A stretch of DNA of 64,000 nt, taken from contig JAQFVV010012512.1 in NCBI GenBank assembly GCA_028023455.1, positions 374,001 to 438,000 of the forward strand. Direction: 5' to 3'. The notes under the pieces were generated by a model. It was not told the DNA's origin and made no database searches. It saw only the letters and a program-made list of their open reading frames with translations. This DNA is from Epiperipatus broadwayi (Eukaryota; Onychophora; Udeonychophora; Euonychophora; Peripatidae). Position 1 is the first letter of the stretch; each line of letters begins with the position of its first letter. Position numbers and translations under genes: made by a program. Below, in pieces: positions 15,689 to 30,465 of the stretch.

Positions 15689-16088
15689 AATATATAACAC
15701 AAACAATTTCTTTCTGCATAGCTTCTAAACACATCTCAATCTAAGCATAAAAAACAATAAATTGTCTCTTAAATAAATCCCTAATCCTTCCACTTCTTTT
15801 TGGCACATCTCTATGATCTGAAACTGACTGAAACAAGTCATTCTATTTTTGGTTCAACAATTATATAACTGGATTAAATAACAGATAGGAATATAAGCAT
15901 AACAATGCATAAAACAATATCAAATCACATTCAATAAGGGAATATTGCAATGACATTAATTAATAAGTTATAAAAAATGAATCTCTCATTTCTGATGAAG
16001 TATAATATTCTAACTTTGAAATATAATAATTATTTCTGAATAATCCTCATTATTTCTAGTGAAGCAAAAACAAAATCCTTCTTTAGTG

Positions 16089-16218
16089 TAAACAGTGAGG
16101 ATTGCCAATTCCTCTACAAGCTTTATGATAAATGCTTAGCCAGAGCCAGCACTTAAAATTTCTCTGGCTAAGCATTTATCATAAAGCTTGTAGAGGAATT
16201 GGCAATCCTCACTGTTTA
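16089..16218. repeat. Perfect 57-bp inverted repeat (hairpin DNA)
   Basis: The arm at 16089-16145 is matched by its exact reverse complement at 16162-16218, with a 16-base loop (16146-16161). Arm landmarks are AACAGTGAGGATTGCC, CAAGCTTTATGATAAATGC and TTAGCCAGAG. The arms show no mismatch, so the structure is young or is being homogenised. It shares GATAAATGC and AAGCTTGT words with the hairpin at 52580-52705. The downstream TTACAAGCTT...GTCATGTGA resembles the sequence beyond that hairpin, so the two may belong to one foldback family. Confidence 0.92.
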
Positions 16219-16672
16219 TAACTTACAAGCTTAAGAGATAGGGTCATGTGATCTACGAATTGTATCTATGACTCTTATTTTTCCCTTTTTAGTGTATTTG
16301 ACATTGGCCCATAAATTGAAATAAAAAGTCTGGTTTGGGACAAATAACAAACTTTAAATTTTGAGCAAAATAATTATTGAGAAATAAACCTCATAACTTC
16401 TTAAAAACTCAATGATAAAAGAATAGATTTTATGCAATTACCCTATCTCAAAGTGAGCTGTTAGCTCATTAATAGCAACCAAATATCTCTATTGCCAATA
16501 TCGCATAGAGAAGTAGATATACACAGTAAAAACTATATTAAAATAACTAATTACCCAATATAATACTTCTCCATATTATACCTTACTGAGATGTTCTTAA
16601 AAAGAAAAATAATAATTAATAAATAATACAAACATATAAGACAAATAATTAGGCTACCTATCTATCAAATGC
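16219..16672. other. No recognisable gene
   Basis: AT-rich spacer between the hairpin and the TAA microsatellite. I see nothing identifiable in it. Confidence 0.5.
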
Positions 16673-18840
<2,168 letters not shown>

Positions 18841-18849
18841 TAATTGGCT

Positions 18850-18869
18850 TCTGGTGTCTATCCAGAAGG

Positions 18870-18908
<39 letters not shown>

Positions 18909-18955
18909 CCTTCTGGATATCTATCCAGAAGGTTAATATATATATATATATAATA
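18850..18955. repeat. TA array flanked by inverted CCAGAAGGTTA
   Basis: TATCCAGAAGGTTA (18860-18873) leads into a TA array, which is followed by the inverse TAACCTTCTGGATA. A further direct TATCCAGAAGGTTA and a shorter TA array follow to about 18952. The arrangement is a hairpin with the microsatellite as its loop. Confidence 0.8.
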
Positions 18956-18987
18956 TTATAAATCAATGTCTGTATTTCTTCAAATAA

Positions 18988-19058
18988 TATATGCAAATTT
19001 ATAAATAAATATTTAAAAATACAGTATTTTTAAATATTTATTCATAAATTTGCATATA
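18988..19058. repeat. 34-bp inverted repeat with 3-base loop
   Basis: Arms 18988-19021 and 19025-19058 match at 33 of 34 positions around a CAG loop. The right arm runs into the TA array that precedes the LTR-like unit at 19074. It could be a foldback element or a hairpin produced by replication slippage. Confidence 0.88.
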
Positions 19059-19073
19059 TATATATATATATAT

Positions 19074-20343
19074 TGTAGCCCTTGGATTTGTCCAAGGTTC
19101 CATCTTTTTAGGTTAGCTATGAAAGAGAAGGTTCCATCCAAATTTTTCTCATAATATATGTATTTTTTTCTGTAATAAGAAAATTTTAGCCAAGACCAAG
19201 TTTGAACCCATATTTATAAGGGATTGCATATGTTTGACTAGTAAGCAATCTAAAGATTTATTGTTAATGTGTTTATAACCAGAGGATTATTTTATTGTAA
19301 TTTATTGGTTAAATTGATATTAAGAATATATTAGAAAAGCAGGATTTGTATATTTGTTGATAGGTTAACTAAGAAAAGGAAGATGTGTGACTATTAAAAA
19401 CTACAGGGGATAGTGATGATGAGTGAAAATTGTTTTGTAATGAGTTATAAAGAAACAGTTCATGAAAGTACATAATAATCATAATAGGGTAGTTATAATA
19501 ATAAAGAATTATAATTAAGGATTAAAACATTAAAGGTTAATTGAAAAAAAATTTAGATATCTGCGATGTGTGTGTATATAATCTGATTATAGATTTTGAT
19601 TGTAAAATTCACAAACAATAATCATTTCTTATCATGTTGTAAAGCAATTTTTAAATAATTAAATTAAAATCATTTTAATAAGTTAATATTAGCAGCCAAA
19701 TTTAATTCAAAGTCTGAGTTTGAAACAGCTGCAATATATATTTTGTTTCACTATTAAATGAAAAAAGTAAGATTACTGTTATGATATTTGCTTTTGAGTA
19801 TAAGTTTCATTGGTTTTATATTACCCAGTTCATTATCATTCTTTAAAAGACACAGGCATGAGGCTGATACCAATTTTCACCAAGGAATTTAAGTGGACCA
19901 TTAATTTAGACCATTAATGATGAATGGTCTGTCAAATGTAAAAAATTAATTGGCAATTATAACTGTTAAATTGTAGGGTTAATTGTATCTGTTTGAAATT
20001 GAATTTGTTCCTGTTTTTCTGAAAGATCCAAAAAGGTTAAAATTAATTAAGAGGAGGGAACAAGTCAATTAATTATAAAGATAATAAACAGATGGATTTT
20101 CTCTATAAAAGCTGTATTAACAGAAGAAGAGGGGCTTTTTGTTAGAGTATCTGATCTGTGACAGTTTTCTTGCATTGACTTCGAGAAAAACTGTCTTATA
20201 AAATTTAAAAATCATTTTTATTGAACTTTTTGTCTCTTCAGAATAATTTGGCTAAATCTAACATTGTCTTAAGAGAAGTCAATGTATAGTGAATAAAGTT
20301 TAAGTGGGCACACACCTGTGACCTCCAGAAGTCAACCACAACA
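19074..20343 (+). mobile_element. Candidate LTR (TGTAGCC ... CAACA)
   Basis: The unit starts TGTAGCCCTTGG directly after a TA array (5-base flank TATAT) and can be read to ...CCACAACA at 20343, giving TG/CA ends and about 1.27 kb. Inside are a consensus TATA box TATAAAAG (20104-20111), a downstream hairpin GACAGTTTTCT/AGAAAAACTGTC (20160-20195) and AATAAA (20292-20297) about 50 bases before the end. That is the expected order of promoter, transcribed region and poly(A) signal of an LTR. TGG appears 2 bases beyond the end (20346), where a primer-binding site would start, but I do not recognise the tRNA. No second copy is present in the window, so this could be a solo or 5' LTR. The assignment is an inference from signal order. 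Confidence 0.5.
20104..20111 (+). promoter_or_regulatory. TATA box TATAAAAG in candidate LTR
   Basis: Exact consensus TATAAAAG, followed about 50 bases later by the hairpin at 20160-20195 and about 190 bases later by AATAAA. Confidence 0.5.
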
Positions 20344-23300
20344 GATGGTAATAAAAATTTAAACCACAGAAGTTAAAATTTGAGTTTGATACCGTTTATA
20401 TATATGCAAATAGTAAAATTTAAAACTCAAAAGTTTGATGTATAGGTAAGTTAATTTAAATATATAAAATGAATTCAAAATGAAAAAGGACAATCAAAAA
20501 TGAACAGACCTATACTGTGAAAAAATTAAATGAATGCTATTTAAATTTAATATGCATAAATTTAAAATTGAGGAACTCTTTCAACAATATACAAATCATA
20601 TATATAATGCCAGAGGAACCAAACTCTATCAAAATAACTTTTTATTACAAGGGCTTATATGCTCTTATAAACCGGACAGGGAGGAATGAAAAAAAGTGGA
20701 ATCAGGAACCTGGAAGGACACCTGTTAAAAGACTTATATAAGTATTTTTTTATTATTCACTCTTTATGTGTGTAGGACATTTAATATATATATATAATGT
20801 GTGTAGAACATTTAATATATATATATAAAATGTGTGTAGGACATTTAATATAAAAAAAAAATTTCGTTCTTTGTAATGTATCATGTATATCATCTACTTT
20901 AAAATTAATTCATGTGATAATTACCATTGTATTATTTTGAGGGTAGAGATTGATTTCAGATGATTTTATATATGTTTATTTAAATGCTTTTTCTATTATT
21001 GTCATTTTGGGGGTAGGTGAAATATATATCATGTCATTCTGATATGCCTTATTTAAAATGCTTTACAAACATTTTTTTTTTCAATTAAAAAAAACAACTT
21101 AAAGATATTATTATTGGCATCAGAAGTTGTTGTCAAATGCTCAAGACTTATAGGTAGATTTCTTGCCTATTGAGTTACATCATCATAATTTTTTATAAAA
21201 GTGCATGGAAATAGTTTTGAAAATTTTATGTGCATTTCTTATTGTTTATTATTATTGTTATCATAGATTAAAGGCCAGAAACAAGCTGTTTTTTGCTTGG
21301 AAAATTTATGGGGTCAAATTCCAGTACCCTAATTTGCAAGAATATTAAAGTTGTGAAAGTTTTACTTGTATAATATGATGTTTTGACCTGTATGTGTGTG
21401 GATAGATGAAGATCTTCACAAACTCAGTGAAGTTTAACTCACTAAGATTTATGCTATATTCATAAAGTATTTGAACCTAGTGGAAGAGTTTTCTCACTTG
21501 AGTATTCTCTATACCGTAAGGTTTGTTATTTTGATGGCCAGAGGTATATGGTATATCTGTTTTATATGTCTAGTGATAAAATTCCTAGCATATCTCAACC
21601 TTAGTTAAAAGGTTTTTTTGTATTCAGGTCACTGCCTGACTCATATTAATATTTGATATTCTTTATGTGTGTATGAGAGGATAGACATGATAAGCATTAT
21701 TATAAGTATTGGATACCAGGTCTCAAACTCAATTTAATGTCAGAATGAATGCAGATAATGTATGTGCGATTGGTGTATTTGAATAATGTTTTTGTTGATT
21801 TAATTTAGCATTCGAGCCAAAAATAATTAAGTTAATAACTGTTAAGTGTTAAATAAAACTTACAAATGATTGGACATGAGCAATGCATATATAAATTTAT
21901 TTAATAAATATTTACATGGTCAGCTAAGAACTTCACTGGAAAGGTAGTATTGTTAAAATATTATTGTGTCATAAGAACATGAGCATAGAGAGTGCACTAT
22001 GATGATGGTTGATCTTAATGCCAATTTATTTGCAATGACTTAGTCTCACTATTATTAAGATATCTCTGTTGTAAACATTAGGGCAATAGAATATTTAATC
22101 AGGATGATAGGATAAGATCAAGAAATTTGCAAGGAAATATTAACTTTAGATTTATTAACTAAAATTATTAAATTTAATTAGGGGAGAAATCGATTATGTG
22201 TTTTCTAAAATATATCAGTAATAAAAGACAAAGCATTGAACACAATAGAAATTGGTATTCACTATGTTTAAGATAAAATGAATGCGTAAATATAGTGTAT
22301 ATGTTTTTTGTATTGAATGATAATTTGTTAAATAAAATTTATTTGTTTTAAATAAAATTTGCATGTGTCTCCATGTTTTTGTGGGTTCTTATTATCTAGA
22401 TATTTCCAATCCAATCATACATCGATATATTATTATTAATATTTGAATTATCATGTACATAATTAATATTTAGTAAAACTATTTAAGAAGTTAATTTCAA
22501 ATGCTTAAAACGACCAAATAATTTAATATTGTTGAAGTATAAATCATGAATAGAAATAGTGTTTAGTGATAGTGAGTGCAGAGGGTGGGCATAAAATCCT
22601 TTCTCAATCGATTGTTTTCAAACCCCTCTAAACGCATTTTATTTTTATATAATTTTGTTATAATTGCGACTATATTTTAAGATATGTTTATAAAGATTTT
22701 AATAAGCTTAAAATATTCTGAACTTTAGTGTAAATTGATATTAAAATACATTAAAGACAACCGAGATCTCCTTAGAAGCAATCATGAGAGGAGTGTTTGT
22801 CACCAATAAACTGTTACAGCTTAGTCAATTTTCACACCTAATTATTTGAAAAAACCCTGAGAAGAGATTGTAATGAGAGAAAGAATCTAGCAAAAATGTA
22901 AAATTTAATGATAAAACAATTAATAGTGTAATAGACATAAGGATGTGAAATTGATGGAGGAGTGGATCAGGAAGGTGGAGATTAATATAGAACTTTATAA
23001 TTAGAATAAAATTTAATTGTAGTTTTAATCATAGGAATGGGGAATGCGCTGAGGATAATCTAAAATTCTTAAAGATAATAATATTGTCAATTTTAATGCG
23101 TTCTCAGTGTTCTCTAAATCGATTGTGTATTAACCCATTCATGAAATATTATTACTAAGAGTATTGAATTGAAATTTAACCTGTATATTGTATTAGAGTT
23201 GCAATTTGGCACCCTGGCAATTAAGCTTATATATGTTCTGTATCATCATCATCATCTCAGTAGGCCTCAGAAAGTGTCAGCTGGGAATGTTGAAGTATCC

Positions 23301-23939
23301 ATCGATTCATCCTTAAAATGTTGTAATTGGCATGCAATTTATCTGTAAGTGTGTAAAAGCCATATATATTTAAATATAGTATAATCAATCCATAACGTGG
23401 ATGTGCGATCATTTGAATAAAATTCTCATTGGTTAGAATAAAGTTATAATTAGCTTAAACTGTTCAATAATATATGATATTTGTAAGCTCTCCCAATTGT
23501 TTAGTTATGTTAAAAATTCAATGTGGATGACCGATCGAGAGATTGCAAAATACGTTTTATATTAATTCAATAAGTTTTTATAAAGTTAACAAAATAAAGA
23601 ATAACTTTTAATTTTTTTGAATTGATTTTATTTAGTTACAATTGGCCTGTAACACGGTCGCACAAAGAAGATTATATTTAATTTATACATATGAAAGATA
23701 TTAGTCTATACATTGAAAAATTATTATATTAAATTTATAATTAGAAATTATTTAATCTATATTTATTATACTAATATATATATAATTGATGCATCGCATA
23801 TTTAATTGATACTTAAGAAATGCATCTGTCATTAATTTATAATACACTTAAATTTCCATTTAGTTAGAAATGGGCACTTAGAATTTTAATTTGTTAGAAA
23901 AGGGCTCCTTGAAATTTTATTCGGTTAGAATATATATAA
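20344..23939. other. No recognisable gene; one short tandem repeat
   Basis: At 20766-20855 a unit of about 31 bases (ATGTGTGTAGGACATTTAAT plus a TA tail) occurs three times in tandem. The open frame at 20517-20741 shows no known domain. The stretch has slightly more balanced composition than its surroundings (for example 22740-23330) but no exon or RNA that I can support. Near 23850-23935 three loose copies of a TTAGAAANGGGC-type unit of about 30 bases lead up to the palindrome. Confidence 0.5.
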
Positions 23940-24040
23940 AATATACAAACCATTACACAATTACAAATATCCAGTAACGCCCTCTGTTTAAACAGAGGGC
24001 GTTACTGGATATTTGTAATTGTATAACGGTTTGTATATTT
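23940..24040. repeat. Spacer-free palindrome of about 100 bases
   Basis: The centre is GTTTAAAC at 23986-23993. The first 33 bases on each side are perfectly complementary (CCCTCTGTTT / AAACAGAGGG, then CGTTACTGGATATTTG and so on). Beyond that the match continues to about 50 bases per arm with two mismatches near 23952 and 23955. There is no loop. Such sequences extrude as cruciforms and are easily lost or mis-assembled. Confidence 0.9.
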
Positions 24041-24759
24041 TCTATAATTATTTCAGTTAGTGTTAACAGTAACTTTCTTTTCATATACATATAGTAACAG
24101 TTTGTAATTAGTATTAGGTCATTATATGTTGCCTTTTTTTTTCTTTCTGCCATTAGAAAGGCATTATTAACAGACTATTTTACACTTAGAAATGGGCCTT
24201 TATATAGGATTTAAATTTTTTTGTAATTTTTTTCCAGGAGAACTTATAGGATTTGCGCACATCAATACTTGATCTATTTCTGAAGAAATATATTATCCCA
24301 TATTACTCCAAGTACAATAGCACACTCTTGGGCTAAGATTGACTACTTCAATAAAAAATATTTGAATTGTCATTTAATAATGTAATTAATGATTACAATT
24401 TATATATAATTGTGTATCTGACATGCATTTATACTTCCACATAAATGTGAAGCACAATTGATGAGTATATTTCAATCATCATATAAAATACAATAAATGG
24501 TTATCATTTTAAATTAAATGATATAAATACCTCATACTAGGTTTACATAAAACATATCTGTCACACAGAAATAAGCATAATAATTTACTCACCTATTTGA
24601 ATTTCTCAAAAAAAATGAAATCAAAATTTTATAATTAATTCCCTGTTGAATATACATAAAATTTGCACATCGGTTTGTATATATATATATATAAAGTAAT
24701 ATGTATCAGTCATTAATTCTTTCATTACATTTTACTTTTTTGTCTTTTTTTAAAAAAAA
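24041..24759. other. No recognisable gene
   Basis: AT-rich sequence with a TA run at about 24679-24693. From about 24400 there are loose similarities to 37210-37560, so this could be the upstream part of repeat B3. No gene is seen. Confidence 0.4.
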
Positions 24760-25936
24760 ATATCAGTTTGTATGTGCCTTTTTTGACAAGTCACTGTCAA
24801 TTAATTAATTATATCTTTAAATTAATCTAAAAAGATTTGTTTGTTGTTTTATTTTTTATTTTTCTTTGAAAATAAGATGGGCAAAAAATTAAATCTTTTC
24901 TCTTAGATTTTTAATCCAAGCAAAATTATTTGCTTGTTTTACCTCTTTTAAAAATATAGATTTTTAAAATGACATTTTTTTTTAAATAAAAAATTTAATG
25001 TAATATTCTCTCTGTATAGCAAATATTTTTAAAATATCATTTTTACTAAAGAAATTACTTAAATTTTATTCTTGTTATGTATAATGCTATTCACCATATA
25101 CATGTATCTGTACATCTCTGCATATAGATAAATCAGCATATGCATCACTAATTCTTCAACAATCTGAGAGATTGTCCTGATGAGCTCAAGTTGCTGAGAC
25201 TGATTAAGTCCAGGATTGTCATCATCAGAAAAAGTACAATCAGGTAACTGATGGCATTTAATTCTCCCTGTATACAGTTAATGCAAGCTAGTGATCCTTA
25301 ACAACATATTTGTAGCTATGAATTCCCACATTCTAAGCAGATTCATTTCACTCTAAGAAAATTCAAAGTCCACCATAATGAACTTATAGTCAATACTGTA
25401 TCCTCTGTCAATTATTTCATGGTCATTGTCTATCTCTGAAAAACTACTATTCTTTTCTTTCAACCAACAATTATTATTAGCCAATTATGTATTATCCACT
25501 CTTGTGGGAAAACCATCTTTTTATATCTACAGTGGGGTGACAAAACACATTCATTAAAAATTATTCTTATTTCAAACTTTTGTATATCTCTCTTGATTGA
25601 AAAAAGTTGATGTCAATTCACTTTAATTTTTTGGAATTTTATCAAAGTATGATCTACAAACACTTTAAAAATAGATAATAAAAATATTTACAATTATCAG
25701 TTCTATTTTAATATAAAACATGCTTGTTTTTAATTTTAAAATAAGAATCCTATGTTAATATTTCTGACACCTTTTTAACTGTTTAATTTTTAATTGAATT
25801 ATATTTTAAATTCAAAATTATTTATTCCTTTACTGAGTTTTTTTATTCCAAGGAACAAACAAAATGTCTACAAAATTTTTGTCTGTGTTTATTTATGCTT
25901 TTCTTTTCAGCTATATATATATATATATATATATAT
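24760..25936 (+). mobile_element. Repeat family B, copy 3 (diverged, interrupted)
   Basis: It runs colinear with the family B copies at 33987-35268 and 37153-39018 but is much more diverged. Shared landmarks are CAAGCAAAATTA, GATAAATCAGCA then ATTCTTCAAC, GTCATCATCAG, ACATATTT near the middle, GATCTACAAA, and TCTGTGTTTATTTATGCTTTTC near the end. It breaks off in its TA-rich tail at 25936, where the long-LTR element starts. A piece resembling its continuation (TATATTTATGCACAAACACT) reappears at 33955-33986, directly after that element, so the element probably inserted into this copy. It is noncoding; a diverged LTR is the likeliest nature. Confidence 0.6.
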
Positions 25937-28015
25937 TGTAATGGGCACATACGACGTTACATTGTTTTTTTATTATTAAACATGAAAAAAAATAAAAGTT
26001 CGCAGATAAAAACTTTTTTTTAAGAATTAAAAATTGAAAATTAAAAAATCATCTTAAACTCGTATATATATAAGATCGCACAGATGAAAAAAATTATTAA
26101 AATAAAACTTTATTAAAAATAGAAAAGGTATTTTAAAGTCAAAAACTTAAAAAGATTTGGAGATAAAAATATATCTTTAAGTTTGGAAAACAAATTCATT
26201 AAGGTTATTGAAAAATGGAAATGATTATTTTAATTAGTCAAAGTGAACTAGCCTTTGGGCATTTAAATGTATAAGCAACAGTCAGATAGGAGAGGAAAAA
26301 CAATAGGAACAGAATGGCAAATGAAAGAAATCCATCGGGGAAATTGGACCTCAAGGGAAGGATCATCATCATCGATGACGTAATGTCAATTGAATCTTTA
26401 AAATTAATATAAAAGGAAAAGTTTAAAAATTATTAGTTAGTTATTATGAGAGGAAAGATATGTGTTAGTGCGGAGATGGAGGTGAAAAGATTGAAAGATG
26501 CACTTTCAATTCCTTCAGTTGTTAAAAAAAATGAAACATCATTTTCTACATTGAGGACCAGCTAAAGTAAGAAACCTCTGGATGAATAAATAAAACAGCC
26601 AACAGAATACCAATCTGTTTAGGATGGCATAGGAATTCACATTCAAATGGCAAGCCACAGATAAAGCTGGACATTTTCAAAATCGTAAGAATTTTATGAA
26701 TATTTTCAAAACAAACTCTAAATTCTAAAACTTCCAGAAATTATTGCAATAGTATTTCCTATCTGACCAAATGAAATTATTTATTAATTCTTTTATTTGA
26801 TGTATTTTTTTTTTTAAAAAATCATTTCCATTTATTATTTTTTGTTCTTTTAAGTTTTTATGATTTTTGTTTTTCGTTAGACTAAATTATATAAATGTTA
26901 AACTTAAGTCGGGCATGAATGGCTATATAGATTTGTAAAGTTATATTAGGGGAGGGTAATCTTAGGTTATTTGTTTCATAGTTGAATTGGGTCAATGGAT
27001 TGGATATATTGATGTAATTAGTAGATGTAATACGAGATTCACTACATGCAGACTCACTGTATATGCCACACACACCTGTTCTGCCTATGGATGGGATCAT
27101 AAGCTGGAAAAAAAGGCTGCTGTCCCTTCCTATGGAGTTTTTTTATTGCTCTTCTCAGATAGATGTAGTATTCTTATCTGGCGAGAGTCAATTTTTTCTC
27201 TTAACCTTTTGTGCTGCTAAGGTTAAATAAGGGATTGAATGTTTTTTTTCAAATGCAAATCTATGTAGTATATTCATACTCGACACTCTAAATAAAAATG
27301 CATTAAATTTAAGTTGGATATTGACACTTACATGGGTTTGTTATCGGTTAATTGTTTTTGATTTCCATATTTGATCAAAATATATATACATTTGGTAAAA
27401 AACAATACCTTATGGTGAGTATCTAAAATGTATTTATTAGGATGTCTTTTCAGTTATTGGTGTTAATGTGGCATCTTATGATGAATGCCATTGGGTTTAT
27501 TATAAATCTCCCTCTGCAATTCCACCAATGATTTTATATTTTGATCGTTTATGTTTATTTTGAAATGTTGTTAACCATGTAATCTATGTAACCGATCTAT
27601 ACTCAGCATTATAAAACAAGCTTTTATAAATCCATCTGTGCGAACTTGTAAAAATTAAAATGTAAATTAAAATCTAAAATCAAAGTTAAAAATGTAAGTT
27701 AACTTTTAAAATGTAAAACTGATACTAAAATAATTTTAAATATTATATTCATGTGTTAATAAATGTTTGTTTGTAATTTAATGGCAATGGCTTTTATTTT
27801 ATATATATATACAAACTAAATAAATTATTTCTTATCTCTGCGTCTCCATGAGCTAGTGACAATGGGCTAATAGACTAAATATTTAAATAAAGTGGAATCT
27901 GAACAGTGCTATCTGCCTACTTTATAAATTTTTCTAGGCTCAAATGCCTAGATGGTGCCCTTGTAGTGCAGATTGTGGTTAGATTCGATCTTCACTTTCA
28001 TTTGGATCATCATAA
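25937..28015 (+). repeat. Family C left (5') LTR
   Basis: Starts TGTAATGGGCACATACGACG after a TA array and ends ...TTTGGATCATCATAA. It aligns end to end with 31798-33954. Landmarks are AACTAGCCTTTGGGCATTTA (near 26246), GTCGGGCATGAATGGC (26907), GGGGAGGGTAATCTTAGG, GGCATCTTATGATGAATGCC and GAGCTAGTGACAATGGGCTA (27850). Near its end GTTAGATTCGATCTTC resembles a pol III B box only loosely. The open frames at 26882-27220 lie in this LTR and are not genes. Confidence 0.7.
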
Positions 28016-28016
28016 C

Positions 28017-28034
28017 TGGTGCACAACATGGGGC
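28017..28034 (+). promoter_or_regulatory. Candidate primer-binding site of family C
   Basis: TGGTGCACAACATGGGGC begins 1 base after the left LTR. It resembles the TGGCGCCCAACGTGGGGC-type sites used by many gypsy-like elements, with two or three substitutions. Its position and the TGG start (pairing with a tRNA CCA end) support the call. Confidence 0.55.
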
Positions 28035-28299
28035 CCGATCTTAAATAATCCACCAGTACCCTGAGAATTTTAAAGATAAATCATGCCCGTAATATTTTTT
28101 CTGAAATGTGTATTTTTTTTCATATTAACATAAACTTATACTTTGAATTTTGTTTTCAAAGCACTGCCAGAAAGAAATATCACATATATTAAAAACCAAT
28201 GGAAAGATATAAATATTTTTAAATTGTATTTTGTTAAAAAGAAAGTCAAAATGTTGCAATAGATGTTTTTTGTTGATATATATTATGCTTTTATGTGTA

Positions 28300-29384
28300 T
28301 AGGTGTGCACAGCCACGTATGTTTATGATGGTAAATGTGGTACCTCACGATGAGTACCATTGGAAATTTACTTCAGTGTAATCCTATTTAAGCATTTCAA
28401 TCAGTCATAAATAAGTTGGTGTAATTTATAATTGTGCTGCAAATATACACGTTTAAACCCATTATTTATTAAAACATATTTATCTCAGTGCAACCTTCTT
28501 AAATAAATAAATTTATATAATTCGTTTGTCATGCTGTGTGTAAACTTATGTCGGGCATGAATGGCTATATAGATTTGTAAAGTTTTATTAGGGGAGGGTA
28601 ATCTTAGGTTATTCATTTCATAGTTGAATTAGGTCAATGGATTGGATATATTGGTGTAAGTAGTAGATGTAGTATGAGATTCACTTTAGAGAAGAATCAC
28701 TTTATACACCGAACACTTCTTTTTTGCCTACAGAATGCGTTCGTAAGTCGGCAAAATGATAGCAGTCCTTTCCTATGGAGTTTTTTTTTATTGCTTTTCT
28801 TGTCAGATAGATGTAGTATTCCTATCTGACGAGAGGCAATTTTTTATCTTAACCTTTTGTGCTGCCGTATTCGTGTTACATTGAATGCATCGATATATCA
28901 GATGAAGTGACGTTGGTTTGACTGCGACCTTTTGGCCAAAGATTAAATAAGGATAGAATATTTTCTTTCAAATGCAAATCTATGTAGTCTATTCATACTC
29001 GACACTCTAAATAAAAATGCATTAAAGTTAAGTTGGGTATGGACGTTGCATGGATTCGTTAGCGGTTAGTTATGTTGTGGTTTTCCAATTCGGTTAGACT
29101 ATATAAGTCATCAATGTCAATGTGGCATCTTATGATGAATGCTATTGGGTTACTTATAAATTTCCTTCTGCAATTCCACCAATGATTTTATATTTTGATC
29201 GTTTGTTTATTTTGAAATGCTTTTAACTGTGAAATCTATGTAACCGATCTATATTCAACATTATAAAACAAACTTTTATAAATCCATCTGCGTGAACTTA
29301 AAAAAATGTAAATTAAAATCTAAAATAAAAGTTTAAAATGTAGTTAAAGGCTAAAGTAAACATACTAAAATAGTATTGCTAAAT

Positions 29385-29421
<37 letters not shown>

Positions 29422-29555
29422 AAATAAATAAATGTTTGTGTGTTAATTACTGTCAGTGGCTTATTTTATTCTTTTTTATATATTCTTAGATAAGAATTTA
29501 TTTTAAAATATAAATCTCTGCTATTCTACTGAGCTAGTGACAATGGGCTAATGAT
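28300..29555 (+). repeat. Family C LTR fragment, direct
   Basis: From 28543 (AAACTTATGTCGGGCATGAA) to about 29555 (GAGCTAGTGACAATGGGCTA) this is a diverged direct copy of the 3' half of the LTR. It carries a TA/TG microsatellite at about 29384-29420. The stretch 28300-28530 (GGTACCTCACGATGAGTACC) is a weaker additional match to the CATCTTATGATGAATGCC part. Confidence 0.65.
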
Positions 29556-30465
29556 CCAGAGATTGTGGGACTTAATGTAATCTACACTACAGGGTGTCAC
29601 TAGGCATTTGAACCTATAAAATTTAAAAAGTAGGAAGATACGTAAGTCAAAAAACTTTTTTTTAATATATGTTGATATCCGATCACTAGCCCATTGACAC
29701 TAGCTCATGGAGACACAGAGATAAGAAATAACTTATTTAGTTTGTATATATATATAAAAATAAAAGCCACTGCCAGTAAATAACAAACAAACATTTATTG
29801 ACGCACATATAAATTTTGAGTCATTTTAAAATTTAAGGAATAGATTTAACATTTATATTTTTATATAAACTTTTAATTTTACATTTAAATAGATTGCAAT
29901 GAGTTTAATATTTTATTTAGAAAGTCGAGTATGAATAGACTACATAGATCTGCATTTGAAATAAAAATATTCTATCCCTTATTTAACCTTAGGCCAAAAG
30001 TTCGCTGTCAAACCAGTGTCAATCCATCTGATACATTTATGTATTCAATGTAGCATGAAAATACAACAGCACATATATACTATACTGTCAGGAATGGACA
30101 TCTGAACAGTATAGTTAGAGAAGGCATTGACTCTTGACAAATACAGGAATGTTACATCTATATGGCAAGAAGAACAATAAAATAAAAACTTCATAGGAAG
30201 GGACCATGGTCCTTTTTGCCAACTTACAATCATATCCATAGGCAAAGGGTTGGTGCGGCATATACAGTGATTCTGCACATAGCAAAACTCATACTACATC
30301 TATTAATTACACAAATATATCCAATCCATTGACCTAATTCAACTATGAAATGAATAACATAAAATTACCCTCCCTTCATATAACTTTACAAAACTATATA
30401 GCCATTCATGCCCGACTTAAATTTAACATTTAGATACATTCACACAGATGAATTTTATAATGATC
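29556..30465 (-). repeat. Family C LTR fragment, inverted
   Basis: Read on the minus strand it runs from the CTTAAGTCGGGCATGAATGG landmark (30404-30423) through GGAGGGTAATTTTATG to the LTR terminal part with GTGTAGATTACATTAAG near 29577. Some internal LTR sequence is missing. The frame at 30045-30278 belongs to this LTR copy. Confidence 0.65.
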
